Below are positions 27,784 to 35,833 of a stretch of DNA of 64,000 nucleotides, piece by piece. Below the pieces are notes generated by a model. That model saw only the letters and a list, made by a program, of their open reading frames with translations, was not told the DNA's origin and made no database searches. Source of the stretch: Burkholderia sp. PAMC 26561 (GTDB lineage: Bacteria; Pseudomonadota; Gammaproteobacteria; Burkholderiales; Burkholderiaceae); NCBI RefSeq assembly GCF_001557535.2, contig NZ_CP014309.1, forward strand, positions 496,001 to 560,000, written 5' to 3'. A program made the translations under genes and the position numbers. Positions within the stretch are counted from its first letter, which is position 1; every line of letters begins with the position of its first letter.

Positions 27784-28322
27784 TCGTTGACCCGATTGAA
27801 GGCAGTGCGTGGTGCGGTAACGTGCGAATTCTTTGCGGACGATGAGGCAGCTCCGGTGGAGAGCGTTGCAAACATGTGTTGTTTGCGACAATCCTGCTCG
27901 AAAATAAATCGCGTTGGCGCACCAAGATCGTAAGTGCGCGGATTTTCGGCAAACGCGATGGCTATAACGTGCGCAACGCCAGACACCCTAGGCTGACATA
28001 ATTGTTCCAACTCCATCGCTGTTAATTTAGGAAACCTAAAATAATTGACATAAATAGAATGATCGTGTTTTAATTTGTCAGGAATGCGAATTAATTAATT
28101 TGCGCTGGTTGAAATGAAAGACCGCAAAAGTAGCCTGAGTCTGCAAGTCACATAACACAGCGGTGTACGAACTCACCAAAAGGGCGGCAGTACGGGGCTT
28201 TGACGGTTAAGGATTATGGACATCGCAGATCAATGCTTACGCGCAACGCTGAGTGTCCTCAGTGCCGCTGATGTCTGCACTTTTGCCAATTCACCTACTA
28301 GACTGATCACTGACGCCTCCGT
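27784..28322. other. 539-bp intergenic region with a promoter-like element
   Basis: No gene is recognisable. GC drops sharply after about 27.9 kb, marking the island edge. The region contains the operator/promoter element at 28026-28074 described separately. A 13-codon ORF from about 28115 lacks support. Confidence 0.5.
28026..28074 (+). promoter_or_regulatory. Palindromic operator plus sigma-70-like promoter (left island element)
   Basis: TTTAGG-AAA-CCTAAA (28026-28040) is a perfect inverted repeat with a 3-bp centre. It is followed by TTGACA (28045-28050), a 17-bp spacer and TTTTAA (28068-28073). The 18 bp at 28048-28065 recur inverted at 35003-35020, with the same operator at the same distance. 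It points rightwards into the island. Confidence 0.5.
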
Positions 28323-28643
28323 TCAGTAGGCGCCGAAAATCCGATCGACTGCAGCCAAGATGGCATCGCGGCGATCCGCAAGGGAGCCAATGCGTTTGCC
28401 GAGCGCGTTCTGCGGAACAGCACTCATGGCAGGCGTGTCGAGAAAGTGCTTTTCTCCATTGATTTCGAAGACTGGCAGCAAATCGGACGGCTTGCCTGAG
28501 AATCCGAGGTCCGGGGTAGGTCTCAAAGGAATCACAATGCGCGTCGGCAAGATTCCGACATGCGTGCTCTGCACGTCGAGCAGGTAAGGTGCAAGGCGCC
28601 GCGTCTCGTCGTCGGGATTATCGTAAAGATCAAAACGCGCCAT
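28323..28643 (-). CDS. ccdB: CcdB-family toxin
   Basis: 106 residues from ATG 28643. The sequence shows MARFDLYDNPDDETRRLAPY, LLDVQSTHVGILPTRIVIPL, FEINGEKHFLDTPAMSAVP and the C-terminal IGSLADRRDAILAAVDRIFG. CcdB poisons DNA gyrase; its last residues contact GyrA (family knowledge). It overlaps the ccdA stop (TGA at 28643-28645), so translation is coupled. Chromosomal ccdAB copies often act as island-stabilising modules. Confidence 0.93.
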   Translation of the reverse strand: MARFDLYDNPDDETRRLAPYLLDVQSTHVGILPTRIVIPLRPTPDLGFSGKPSDLLPVFEINGEKHFLDTPAMSAVPQNALGKRIGSLADRRDAILAAVDRIFGAY

Positions 28644-28885
28644 CAAAACGTCCTGTATTTCGAGAGCGGGAGCCCGTCGCGTTCGACCATCGCAGTGTAT
28701 GCCGCGACCAACTCGGCATTGTCATCAGCCCAACGACGAGCCTCGGTCTCCTGGATTTCTTCGCGTACACCACGCTCGCTTGCGCGCGAAAGGTTGATCC
28801 CGAGCTCCTTGGCCCGATCCAGAACTTCAGGCGGCAGCGTGACATTCGTTGATTTGCGTGCCCGGACTTCGAGTGCCTTACCCAT
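28643..28885 (-). CDS. ccdA: CcdA-family antitoxin
   Basis: 80 residues from ATG 28885, chosen because GGAG lies 6 bases upstream; two more in-frame ATGs lie just before it. The N-terminal ribbon-helix-helix is KSTNVTLPPEVLDRAKELGINLSR in pattern, and the C-terminal toxin-binding part is ADDNAELVAAYTAMVERDGLPLSKYRTF in pattern. It should bind DNA, repress its own operon and neutralise CcdB. Confidence 0.92.
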   Translation of the reverse strand: MGKALEVRARKSTNVTLPPEVLDRAKELGINLSRASERGVREEIQETEARRWADDNAELVAAYTAMVERDGLPLSKYRTF

Positions 28886-29345
28886 GCACATCTCCATGTT
28901 GGAAAACATGTGCATTATAGTCCACACGTGCTTTGGTGGTATGCAATGAGGCTTTTTTACCGCCACTGAATGTGGCTTTGAGCGACGTTTGTTAAGCGTT
29001 TTACGAATAGGTGATAATTAACATTATGTCAAATGACGTTGTCGGCGGTATCGATTCATCTCTGGACTCATTAACCGCAGCGATTTTAAGTGATTGTCGG
29101 ACCGGAAAGGAGCCCACTTGACCGTTTGAAGTGTCGCCCGCGGCCACGCGCCCGTGCTGACATTTGCGATCGCCTGCTCTTGGAGCCAATCTGTCACACT
29201 ATCGGCAGCAGATGCTTGAAATGCTTGTCCTAACAAGACCAACTGACTCAAATTCATCCGTCCGCATGGACTGTTTCCCGACCTCGAAACATGCTAATTT
29301 ACTAAGTAAATCCTGAAAGACATACCCCTTCCGGCAAATCCAAGC
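28886..29345. other. Intergenic between ccdA and the ATPase gene
   Basis: 460 bp, AT-richer. A 77-codon minus frame at 29024-29257 (starting MNLSQLVLLGQAFQ) has no recognisable motif and may be a remnant. TTTACTAAGTAAA (29298-29310) is a short near-palindrome about 36 bp before the ATPase start, a possible operator. Confidence 0.35.
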
Positions 29346-30473
29346 ATGAATATTTCAAGAATAAAGGTTTCGGGATATCGGTCGCTTCGCTCAATCGATT
29401 TTCCTCTCGGCGGCCTCAATATATTCGTTGGCGAAAACGGTACTGGAAAGACCAATTTGTATCGATCATTGCAACTTATTCAGTCGGCTGCAAACGGATC
29501 CCTAGCGCAGGATCTGGTAAGGGAGGGGGGCATGCCATCTGCCATCTGGGCCGGAGTATCGAAGCTGGCTGGCAAATCACGAATTATTTTAACTGTGGAA
29601 CTTTCAGAAAGAGAAACGAATCAACGCTGTTTTAGGTACGAATGCGAGATAGGTTTTGTCGCTCCGCCTCCTAGTCCTGCATTTCCACTAGAGCCACAGA
29701 TAAGAACCGAATCGCCTATCAACTTGCAATGCCGGCGACCATTAACCCTTCTTCACCGACGCAACGCGTTTATGTCCGCAGTCGACAATGAAGGAGTCGA
29801 ACAAGACAAGATGAATTTCTTGCTCTCGTCGGAAACAGCGCTCGCATCGCTAAGGGATACCCGGCGTTATCCCGACCTCGACGCCGTACGCGCTACTCTG
29901 CAAGCTTGGAGGTTTTACCATGAGTTTCGAACCGACCGTGATGCCCCGTTGCGGCGGCCCTCCCTTCCAATCACAAGCTCTGCGCTGGATTCCGACGGCG
30001 GTAATTTAGCAGCGGTGTTTGCTACTTTACGACATATTAGACAAGAAACTGTTGACTTGGACATAGCAGTCGCCGACGCATTTCCCGGCGCCCGACTGAT
30101 CGTACCTTTCCCTGAGAAGTCGGCTACGTTTGGCCTCGAATACTTGGAATATCCCGGACGCTTATTTGATGCATCTGAATTATCTGATGGAACGGTCCGG
30201 TTTTTGGCGCTTGCAGGAGCACTTAATGCATATCGTTTGCCGCCCTTTATTGCACTAAACGAGCCCGAAAGTAGCTTACATCCTAATCTTTTACGCCCGC
30301 TCGCTAAGATGATTCAAAAAGCTGCTACAAAAACGCAGGTTTGGGTTGTGACACATTCCGAGGTGCTTTCCAACGAAATATCCAATCAGACATCTGTTCC
30401 ATCGGTGAATGTCTTCAAGAAGGATGGGCAAACATGGTTGGAAGGATTAAGCATGCTCGGGCACTATAAATAG
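29346..30473 (+). CDS. RecF/SMC-like AAA ATPase (COG4637 type)
   Basis: 375 residues. MNISRIKVSGYRSLRSIDFP opens the ABC-ATPase head. Walker A is VGENGTGKTN (28-37), the signature region is ELSDGTVRFLALAGAL, Walker B is PFIALNEPESSLHP, and the H-loop is VWVVTHSEV. No coiled coil or nuclease domain is present, so it is the compact COG4637 class of unknown function. LNEPE instead of LDEPE is usual in that class. It sits alone between ccdAB and an Rhs tip. A role in element maintenance or defence is possible but unproven. Confidence 0.75.
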   Translation: MNISRIKVSGYRSLRSIDFPLGGLNIFVGENGTGKTNLYRSLQLIQSAANGSLAQDLVREGGMPSAIWAGVSKLAGKSRIILTVELSERETNQRCFRYECEIGFVAPPPSPAFPLEPQIRTESPINLQCRRPLTLLHRRNAFMSAVDNEGVEQDKMNFLLSSETALASLRDTRRYPDLDAVRATLQAWRFYHEFRTDRDAPLRRPSLPITSSALDSDGGNLAAVFATLRHIRQETVDLDIAVADAFPGARLIVPFPEKSATFGLEYLEYPGRLFDASELSDGTVRFLALAGALNAYRLPPFIALNEPESSLHPNLLRPLAKMIQKAATKTQVWVVTHSEVLSNEISNQTSVPSVNVFKKDGQTWLEGLSMLGHYK

Positions 30474-30480
30474 ATAAACG

Positions 30481-31110
30481 CTATCGTTCCCGTGTGGCTT
30501 TGATGAATGCTGCATTCTGCCATTCTTCGTATCCTAGAAGAGAACCCTGCATTCTGTCATACAATTCTCCATAGCCTGCAGTCATACCACTGAACAGCAA
30601 GAGAATGTACGCATCAATGCGCCATTCTTCGCTCATGGTTGAAAATAAAATGTATCGGGTTCTTACATTCCTGTTGGCAGGGTTTATTTTCGACATGGAA
30701 ATATCGTGTTCGATAAATTCGCGTTTAATCAATTTTCCTGCCGCAACTAACTCGTCGAATGCCGATTCAGGAAAAAGTTTCCTTACTAATCCCTCTGGAT
30801 AATGCTCCGAAAATACCGCGAGTGGTTTTAATCCGGAAACCATAAGTTGTAATTCGCGATTTGTGTGAACAGCATAAGGTAAAGTGTCCGCGAAACATTG
30901 TGGGCGAACCGACGCCCGGCAAAACGGTTTTTTGATCGATATCTTAAATTTGGATTCAATATTTGAGACTTGAGATGATTCAAGTTCAATCCCAAAAACA
31001 TCAATAATATTGGTCTCAAGTGTTTGAGCGACCTCTTCTACCGTTGCATGTATCACGTGGTCTTCGATCAAGCACCCAAGCCAGTCATATGTCGAAATGT
31101 ACACGGTCAT
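30481..31110 (-). CDS. Hypothetical protein, candidate Rhs immunity protein
   Basis: 209 residues (MTVYISTYDWLGCLIEDHVI...). No signal peptide or recognised domain. It is AT-rich relative to the catabolic blocks, like many immunity genes. It lies directly downstream of, and in the same direction as, the Rhs C-terminal fragment at 31271-31640 (160 bp gap), the usual place of an Rhs/CDI immunity gene. That position is the only functional argument. Confidence 0.45.
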   Translation of the reverse strand: MTVYISTYDWLGCLIEDHVIHATVEEVAQTLETNIIDVFGIELESSQVSNIESKFKISIKKPFCRASVRPQCFADTLPYAVHTNRELQLMVSGLKPLAVFSEHYPEGLVRKLFPESAFDELVAAGKLIKREFIEHDISMSKINPANRNVRTRYILFSTMSEEWRIDAYILLLFSGMTAGYGELYDRMQGSLLGYEEWQNAAFIKATRER

Positions 31111-31270
31111 TTAGTCTTCCTACTGTGAAATTTCATAACGAGGCATTTGCAGACAACTTGCATTTTACGCTCTGCCGCAGGGCTACGACGCTTGGTCACT
31201 GATTTACGAATGTTAAAGTTTGCAACGCGCCATGAGGGATGAACCACCTGGCGCGAAGCAATACCCGTGT

Positions 31271-31640
31271 TCATCCGGGACACATCTTGCCGTCGGGCGG
31301 CTCTGGTGATTCATGTTCCGGAATCAGCGGCAAATACGGTACCCCCCCGTTGGGGTCATTTGATTTGCCGTAACAGCTGTCACAGTAAGGATTCGGATAA
31401 TTCTTGTTGCCATTCGGCGCACCACATTCAGGACACCAAGACGTAGGTGAACGCGCAGTCCCATTAGGATCCTCGAAGTTGATCGGGTCGCTATCTACAT
31501 ATTGATACAAACTATTTTGACCGCTCGCAAATCCAATGGGATCCGCGCTGATGAAACGGCCTTGTGCAGGGTTGTAATAACGCGATCGATAAAAATACAA
31601 ACCAGTACCGTCATTCTCCCTTGAGGTGTATAAGCTTATG
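31271..31640 (-). pseudogene. Rhs protein C-terminal fragment (core end plus toxin tip)
   Basis: In frame from about 31640 the sequence reads YTSRENDGTGLYFYRS, RYYNPAQGRFISADPIGF and DSDPINFEDPNG, the conserved end of the Rhs core. A short variable tip with four Cys (WCPECGAPNGNKN, CDSCYG) and a Pro-rich end follows. The thousands of bases of Rhs repeats expected upstream are missing; the 132-bp repeat copy starts at 31655. It is either a displaced orphan tip or a truncated gene, and the tip is short for a toxin. Confidence 0.7.
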
Positions 31641-31654
31641 TCAAATTAATACGT

Positions 31655-31786
31655 CATGAATTGACCAAACGTACGGTCGAACACCGCGCGCACGGTCGCA
31701 TATCCGTTTCTTTGTTCGCCCGACGTTAACTACCGTTCATAGTCTATGCGAACCAAAGCCGTAGCAGTCACTCTGTATCAGCCGCC
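31655..31786 (+). repeat. 132-bp direct repeat, copy 1
   Basis: Matches 34023-34154 in the same orientation without gaps, 8 mismatches in 132 by eye (about 94% identity). It begins CATGAATTGACCAAACGTAC and ends near GCCGCC. One minus frame is open through much of it (RAVFDRTFGQFM), but no protein family is recognised. Confidence 0.85.
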
Positions 31787-32038
31787 CCTACCTCTAGCAC
31801 TGACGCTCTGCCACTCGTTCCCATTGCATGAACTACGAGCCCGGTCACAAGGGAGGATCGGTTGGCGTTCGAAGAGTGCACTTTGGCCCAGGGCTTCCCG
31901 ATTTCTCGACGGTTCCAATGGTGATATTCGGTATCAGCAGCATTGGATTTGCTCAAACATCTCAACGAGCACTAAAGCGACATCCCCGGCGAACGCTTTC
32001 GCTCAGCAAGGGAAATCGCTCGCTGAGACCAACTTCCA

Positions 32039-32344
32039 TCAATGCGACTGCGTCCTCATCAGTTCGCTAGCGCTGCTCAGCATACCGCTAGCGATATTGC
32101 CCGAATCGATCCTATAGGTGCCGTCGCGAAGTGTGGCCTTGATCGATTCGACCTTCGCCGTGTCGATGTCCGTCGCGCCCGTCGCGCCCAGATCCGACAA
32201 GGACGACAAGCTCACCGTCGAGCTTGTTACATCGGCTGCGCTGGACTGCTGCACCGCGCCCGCGCTCTGCACCTTGCTTCTGGCGGCGACACGCGGTTGG
32301 TTGGTCTGAAGTGCTGCGGGGACGTTGCTGGAATTGATCTTCAT
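32039..32344 (-). CDS. flgM: FlgM-like anti-sigma-28 factor (orphan)
   Basis: 101 residues from ATG 32344, with AAGGAG upstream. MKINSSNVPAALQTNQP is a typical FlgM beginning. The C-terminal half VSLSSLSDL...TAKVESIKATLRDGTYRIDSGNIASGML in pattern is the sigma-28 (FliA) binding helix region. FlgM normally sits beside flgA/flgN in flagellar loci and is exported by the flagellar secretion system. Here no flagellar gene is near, and it sits between the two copies of a 132-bp repeat. It could be a cargo modulator of motility or a relic. Confidence 0.65.
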   Translation of the reverse strand: MKINSSNVPAALQTNQPRVAARSKVQSAGAVQQSSAADVTSSTVSLSSLSDLGATGATDIDTAKVESIKATLRDGTYRIDSGNIASGMLSSASELMRTQSH

Positions 32345-32922
32345 GGTGCGCTCCTTGTTCTGTTGAATCCTTTAACGGATCTTGGCTCGAAGTCTTAACC
32401 ATGGCGAAGGGCGCGGCCTCACCCTAAACCGCCGCAAACACATACGTGGCGAGCTTCCCGACGAAATGCAACAAATTGAAACAAAGTGTGAGAAATCCCA
32501 CATTAAGGCAGTTAGCCTTGTAAAAGGTACAATTTTACCAGAGTGCACTCTCGGTTCGGCACTTTTTGCTTCGTATCGAGATGAGCGTTTATTTGCAACT
32601 CGAAGGGCTGAGTGCCGCTAGTTATAGACCGGTTCGACCTTAGCCCGGTATCAACTAAAGCCATGCAGCCAAGCATCGCGCACTGTACGGGTGCCTCGAC
32701 TCGAAAGGTGCCCGAGCCACACAAAGACCAGCTTTACCTATGTCAAATATGGCCCTGCAAATGTCGAGGTCGACTTTGCAAAGCTCACGCGATCAATGAA
32801 AAGAAATTGCTGTTAGATCCCGTAGTTCAGGGCCAACACATGCCCATTGCTTGCCTTCGGAAGCAGCGCGAGACTGCGAAGTTGTGCTAGTATTGTGCAA
32901 AATAAGTGCACAAGGCGACGCT
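32345..32922. other. Intergenic region before the Xre-RES operon
   Basis: 578 bp without a recognisable gene; short frames lack motifs. It contains the palindromic operator at 32893-32913 at its right end. Confidence 0.4.
32893..32913 (+). promoter_or_regulatory. Candidate Xre operator (TTGTGC-N9-GCACAA)
   Basis: A perfect 6-bp inverted repeat with a 9-bp centre lies about 10 bp before the antitoxin ATG. This is where an autoregulating antitoxin would block transcription or overlap the translation start. The half-site recurs at 34932-34954 with an 11-bp centre. Confidence 0.5.
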
Positions 32923-33330
32923 ATGAACTCAAATGCAGATGCGACCGTTCCCGGCGCAGATGTTGGTTTTGATCGATTTATGGCGTCGTTGCGTGACCCA
33001 AACGACCCCGCACCGATTGTGTCGGCCCGTCGATTCGGCGAGGCTTTGCATATTGACTTGCAGACCCTGGCGCAGCAAGCGCACGTGCACCGAAATACGA
33101 TCAGCAGGCAACCTGCGTCCGAAAGCGTACAACGGTTTCTTCGCGATGCCCTAAGGGTGATCCGCGCCGCGACTGATCTTGCAGGCGACGTCTCGAAGGC
33201 GCTTTTTTGGTACAGAAACGAACCCCTCCCCGTGTTCGACTATAAAACCGCCGAACAATTGGTATCCGAAGGTCGGGCCGACGATATCATCCGTTTCGTT
33301 GCATCCCTCGAAACGGGCGCGGCGGGATGA
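32923..33330 (+). CDS. Xre/ParS (DUF2384, MbcA-type) antitoxin
   Basis: 135 residues from ATG 32923. It shows the MbcA/ParS/Xre layout: an HTH-like part (ARRFGEALHIDLQTLAQQAHVHRNTIS), then the DUF2384 domain (ALRVIRAATDLAGDVSKALFWYRNEPLPVFDYKTAEQLVSEGRADDIIRFV in pattern). The C-terminus normally plugs the active site of the RES toxin. Its stop overlaps the RES start by 4 bp. Probably autoregulated through the operator just upstream. Confidence 0.88.
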   Translation: MNSNADATVPGADVGFDRFMASLRDPNDPAPIVSARRFGEALHIDLQTLAQQAHVHRNTISRQPASESVQRFLRDALRVIRAATDLAGDVSKALFWYRNEPLPVFDYKTAEQLVSEGRADDIIRFVASLETGAAG

Positions 33331-33848
33331 TTTTTGCGAACCTGTTTAACGTAACCGTATATCGGATGCTCGTCCCGAAGTGGGCAGTCGCGCCGATGAG
33401 CGGCGCTGGAGCAGGAACGCATGGCGGTCGTGCGAATCGTGTCGGACTCAACGCGCTTTACCTCGCATTGGATCACGACACTGCCGTCAGAGAGTATCAG
33501 CAACTCTCGTCCTTGATGCCACCAGGGACGCTGGTTAGCTACAGCCTCACGGCCACCCCTATAGTCGATTTCACCGGTGGATACGAGAGTGGCAAGTGGT
33601 CTCCTTTGTGGGAGGATTTTTATTGCGATTGGCGCCACTGCTGGTTCAATGAACGGATCGAGCCACCCAGTTGGATCATCGGCGATGAGGTCGTCTTGAG
33701 CGGCGCCAAAGGTATCCTCTTCAAATCACGACTAACACCTAACGGCACGAATCTCGTTCTGTACACAGAGAATTTCGACCCAACCGATCGTCTCGACGTT
33801 TTCGATCCGCACAATGCACTACCGAAGAATCAGTCGTCGTGGGGTTGA
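33327..33848 (+). CDS. RES-domain toxin
   Basis: 173 residues. The domain pattern is complete: TVYRMLVPKWAV (first conserved Arg), GRANRVGLNALYLALDHDTAVREY (R, Y and E residues of the RES name region), LVSYSLTATPIVDFTGG, GDEVVLSGAKGILFKSR and PTDRLDVFDP. RES toxins (MbcT, ParT, Res) degrade NAD+ or ADP-ribosylate targets. The pair with the upstream Xre/DUF2384 gene is a standard type II toxin-antitoxin operon. Confidence 0.9.
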   Translation: MIFANLFNVTVYRMLVPKWAVAPMSGAGAGTHGGRANRVGLNALYLALDHDTAVREYQQLSSLMPPGTLVSYSLTATPIVDFTGGYESGKWSPLWEDFYCDWRHCWFNERIEPPSWIIGDEVVLSGAKGILFKSRLTPNGTNLVLYTENFDPTDRLDVFDPHNALPKNQSSWG

Positions 33849-34022
33849 ACTTCGTACAGCATCAGAAACGTCCATCGTGCGCCCTAGCCTCTTATGAGTT
33901 GAGGGTAGATCCCTTAACGTCGAGAGGCCTGCGGCAATTTGATGGCAGCTGCCCATGGCTGCTTAGTCCGCTAGGGCTGATACGCACTCCCGATGATCAT
34001 AAGGTTATGTAAGATGAATCGG

Positions 34023-34154
34023 CATGAATTGACCAAACGTACGGTCGAACACCGCGCGCACGGTCGCATATCCGGTTCTTTGTTCGCCCGACGCTAACTA
34101 CCGATCACAATCTATGCGCACCAAAGCCGTAGCAGTCACTTTGTATCGGCCGCC
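34023..34154 (+). repeat. 132-bp direct repeat, copy 2
   Basis: Second copy of the repeat at 31655-31786 (constant offset of 2368 bp, same strand, about 94% identity). The pair brackets the flgM-like gene and the Xre-RES operon. Recombination between copies would delete exactly 2368 bp. Confidence 0.85.
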
Positions 34155-34170
34155 TCATAATACCGCATTA

Positions 34171-34191
34171 CTTTGGCAAAATTTGCCAAAG
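34171..34191 (+). promoter_or_regulatory. 21-bp palindromic operator for parDE
   Basis: Arms CTTTGGCAAA and TTTGCCAAAG flank a single central base, a perfect palindrome 18 bp before the first parD ATG. This is a typical ribbon-helix-helix antitoxin operator for autorepression of the operon. Confidence 0.7.
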
Positions 34192-34208
34192 CGTGCTAGA
34201 GTTGTTTA

Positions 34209-34445
34209 ATGACGACCATGAACATTTCCCTACCGGATTCGCTGAAGGTCTACGTCGACGAACAGGTTGGCGAGGGCGGGTACGGCACGAGTAGCGAATA
34301 CGTCCGCGAACTGATCCGAAAAGACCAAGATCGCAAGCGTCTGCGCGCAATAATCCTGCAGGGCGCATCGTCTGGCCTCGCCGCCCCTGTTGACGCCGAC
34401 TACTTCGAATCACTGCGCGCTCGCGTGCGTACTTCTCGCAAATGA
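34209..34445 (+). CDS. parD: ParD-family antitoxin
   Basis: 78 residues. N-terminal ribbon-helix-helix (MNISLPDSLKVYVDEQVGEGGYGTSSEYVRELIRKDQ in pattern) followed by a flexible C-terminus (DADYFESLRARVRTSRK) that wraps the toxin. It may begin at ATG 34209 or two codons on (MNISLP); neither has a strong ribosome-binding site. Its stop overlaps the parE start by 4 bp. Confidence 0.92.
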   Translation: MTTMNISLPDSLKVYVDEQVGEGGYGTSSEYVRELIRKDQDRKRLRAIILQGASSGLAAPVDADYFESLRARVRTSRK

Positions 34446-34780
34446 GGGCTAAGCCCGTCATACCGACAAGGCTAGCCAGGCAGGACATGGAGGACGAGGT
34501 GACGTACTACCTCGTAGACGAAGGCTCGGAGCAGGCTGCGCTCGGATTCATCGCGGAGATCGAGCAGGCTTACGAGCGTCTCTCCAAGCACCCGAACATC
34601 GGGTCTCCCCGTTACGCGTACGAGCTGGGTATCCCAGACCTGCGGTCGTGGCCACTGGATCGCTATCCGCACCTAATCTTCTATATTGAGCGCGAGGCTC
34701 ATGTGGAAGTCTGGCGCGTGCTCAACGGCGAGCGTTATATTCCGGCTTGGCTGGAGAGCAACGACGATAAGACTCATTGA
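34442..34780 (+). CDS. parE: ParE/RelE-superfamily toxin
   Basis: 112 residues. Pattern of ParE: RLARQDMEDEVTYYLVDEG, then AALGFIAEIEQAYERLSKHPNIGSPRY, SWPLDRYPHLIFYIEREAHVEVWRVLNGERYIPAWL. ParE members inhibit gyrase; RelE members cut mRNA. The LIFY and VWRVLNG segments suit the ParE side. Translationally coupled to parD. Confidence 0.9.
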   Translation: MRAKPVIPTRLARQDMEDEVTYYLVDEGSEQAALGFIAEIEQAYERLSKHPNIGSPRYAYELGIPDLRSWPLDRYPHLIFYIEREAHVEVWRVLNGERYIPAWLESNDDKTH

Positions 34781-34928
34781 CCGCCTCTGCACGACACCAG
34801 GTCCGTGAGGAGCATTCACGCACTTCCCCCTTTTGACGCCCCATCGTGCACGGACATTGCATCTAGCCAGCAGCCCTCCCCGCCATGCGCAAACTGTCAC
34901 CTCGCACCTTGGAGGCACCATATATCCG

Positions 34929-34957
34929 AATTTGTGCAACGGCCCACTGCACAAATT
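34929..34957. repeat. Perfect 10-bp inverted repeat
   Basis: Arms AATTTGTGCA and TGCACAAATT separated by 9 bp. There is no T-run after it, so an operator is more likely than a terminator. It contains the same TTGTGC/GCACAA half-sites as the Xre-RES operator at 32893-32913. Confidence 0.6.
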
Positions 34958-34994
34958 GATAATCCGCTCGCCTTAATACGCATAGGAATGCGAA

Positions 34995-35041
34995 CTAAAT
35001 TTCGATCATTCTATTTATGTAAACTCGCTTAGGTTGCCTAA
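34995..35041 (-). promoter_or_regulatory. Right island operator/promoter element (inverted copy)
   Basis: TTAGG-TTG-CCTAA (35029-35041) followed on the minus strand by TTTACA and the 18-bp core shared with 28048-28065 (here 35003-35020). It points leftwards into the island, mirroring the left copy. Confidence 0.5.
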
Positions 35042-35833
35042 TCTAATTAAGCCTAATCATATTGAACCAAACGCTTCCATAGCTTCGATAGGCTGCGGTA
35101 AAACTTCCGAAGCGAAAGCCCACAGGAGCTGCCCTGCGTCAATTAAAGCCGCTCGCTCTAGCGCCTAGATGAAACCGTAAGCAAGTCAGTCAGCTCTGAT
35201 ACAGGCGAACTTGAGAAGGCCGCTGAACTCGGTTCAAGGCAGAATTCAGGCGAGCCAGTCCGGATACGTACAAAGGCACTTAAGCCTTCCAATACGCCAC
35301 CGCCGTCATTTCGCTGAGCGGCGTCGCTGCCCGGCGCGTCGATCATTTTTAGGAACCTCGTTCTTGGGGACCGCCGCAGTACCGGCGTATGAGAAGCCTC
35401 CTTTTCGTTACGTAGTGTCGCGCGCGTTCCAAGCAAGGCCAAGTCGTTGTGAGGCCCCTAGCCGGGACGTCCAGCGGAACGAAACTTTGAATAGCCAGCC
35501 GGTTGAGCTACCGTCGCGTTCTTCGGCCGGTCCACGTCCGCTGTGGGGAACTCAGGTTCCGTGTTAGCGGACAATCTGCTCACCACTGCCTTCACCCAGG
35601 CCACTCGCCAGCTTGCCTTCTCAAGGCTAGCCCATACTCATTTACGGACAAATTCACATGACTCCACGGATCTGGCAGGATACGCGTACAAAGCACCGGT
35701 CAGGACGAGTGCTAGTCGACCCGACCTGCGACAGGACGAATATATCCAGGTATGTTCAGCCTGACGGAAGATTGCGGAGAGGAGAAATTGGCCGTGCTAC
35801 GCATGCGAGAACGAGCGATCAAGAGCCATCCTG

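Larger units (their letters stand above)
33849..34208. other. Intergenic region with repeat copy 2 and a parD operator
   Basis: No gene. It holds the second 132-bp repeat (34023-34154) and the 21-bp palindrome at 34171-34191. Confidence 0.6.
34781..35833. other. 1-kb region without recognisable genes
   Basis: It holds the inverted repeat at 34929-34957, the right island element at 34995-35041, and then about 0.8 kb of sequence with only motif-free open frames on either strand. It may contain the promoter of the NifA-like gene and decayed DNA. Confidence 0.45.

Noticed and set aside
30241..30285. Walker B of the ATPase reads LNEPE, suggesting a dead ATPase
   Set aside because: LNEPE is normal in the COG4637-type class as far as I know, so it is not taken as loss of function.
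34929..34957. Inverted repeat as a transcription terminator of parDE
   Set aside because: No T-run follows either arm, and the arms match operator half-sites; an operator is more likely.
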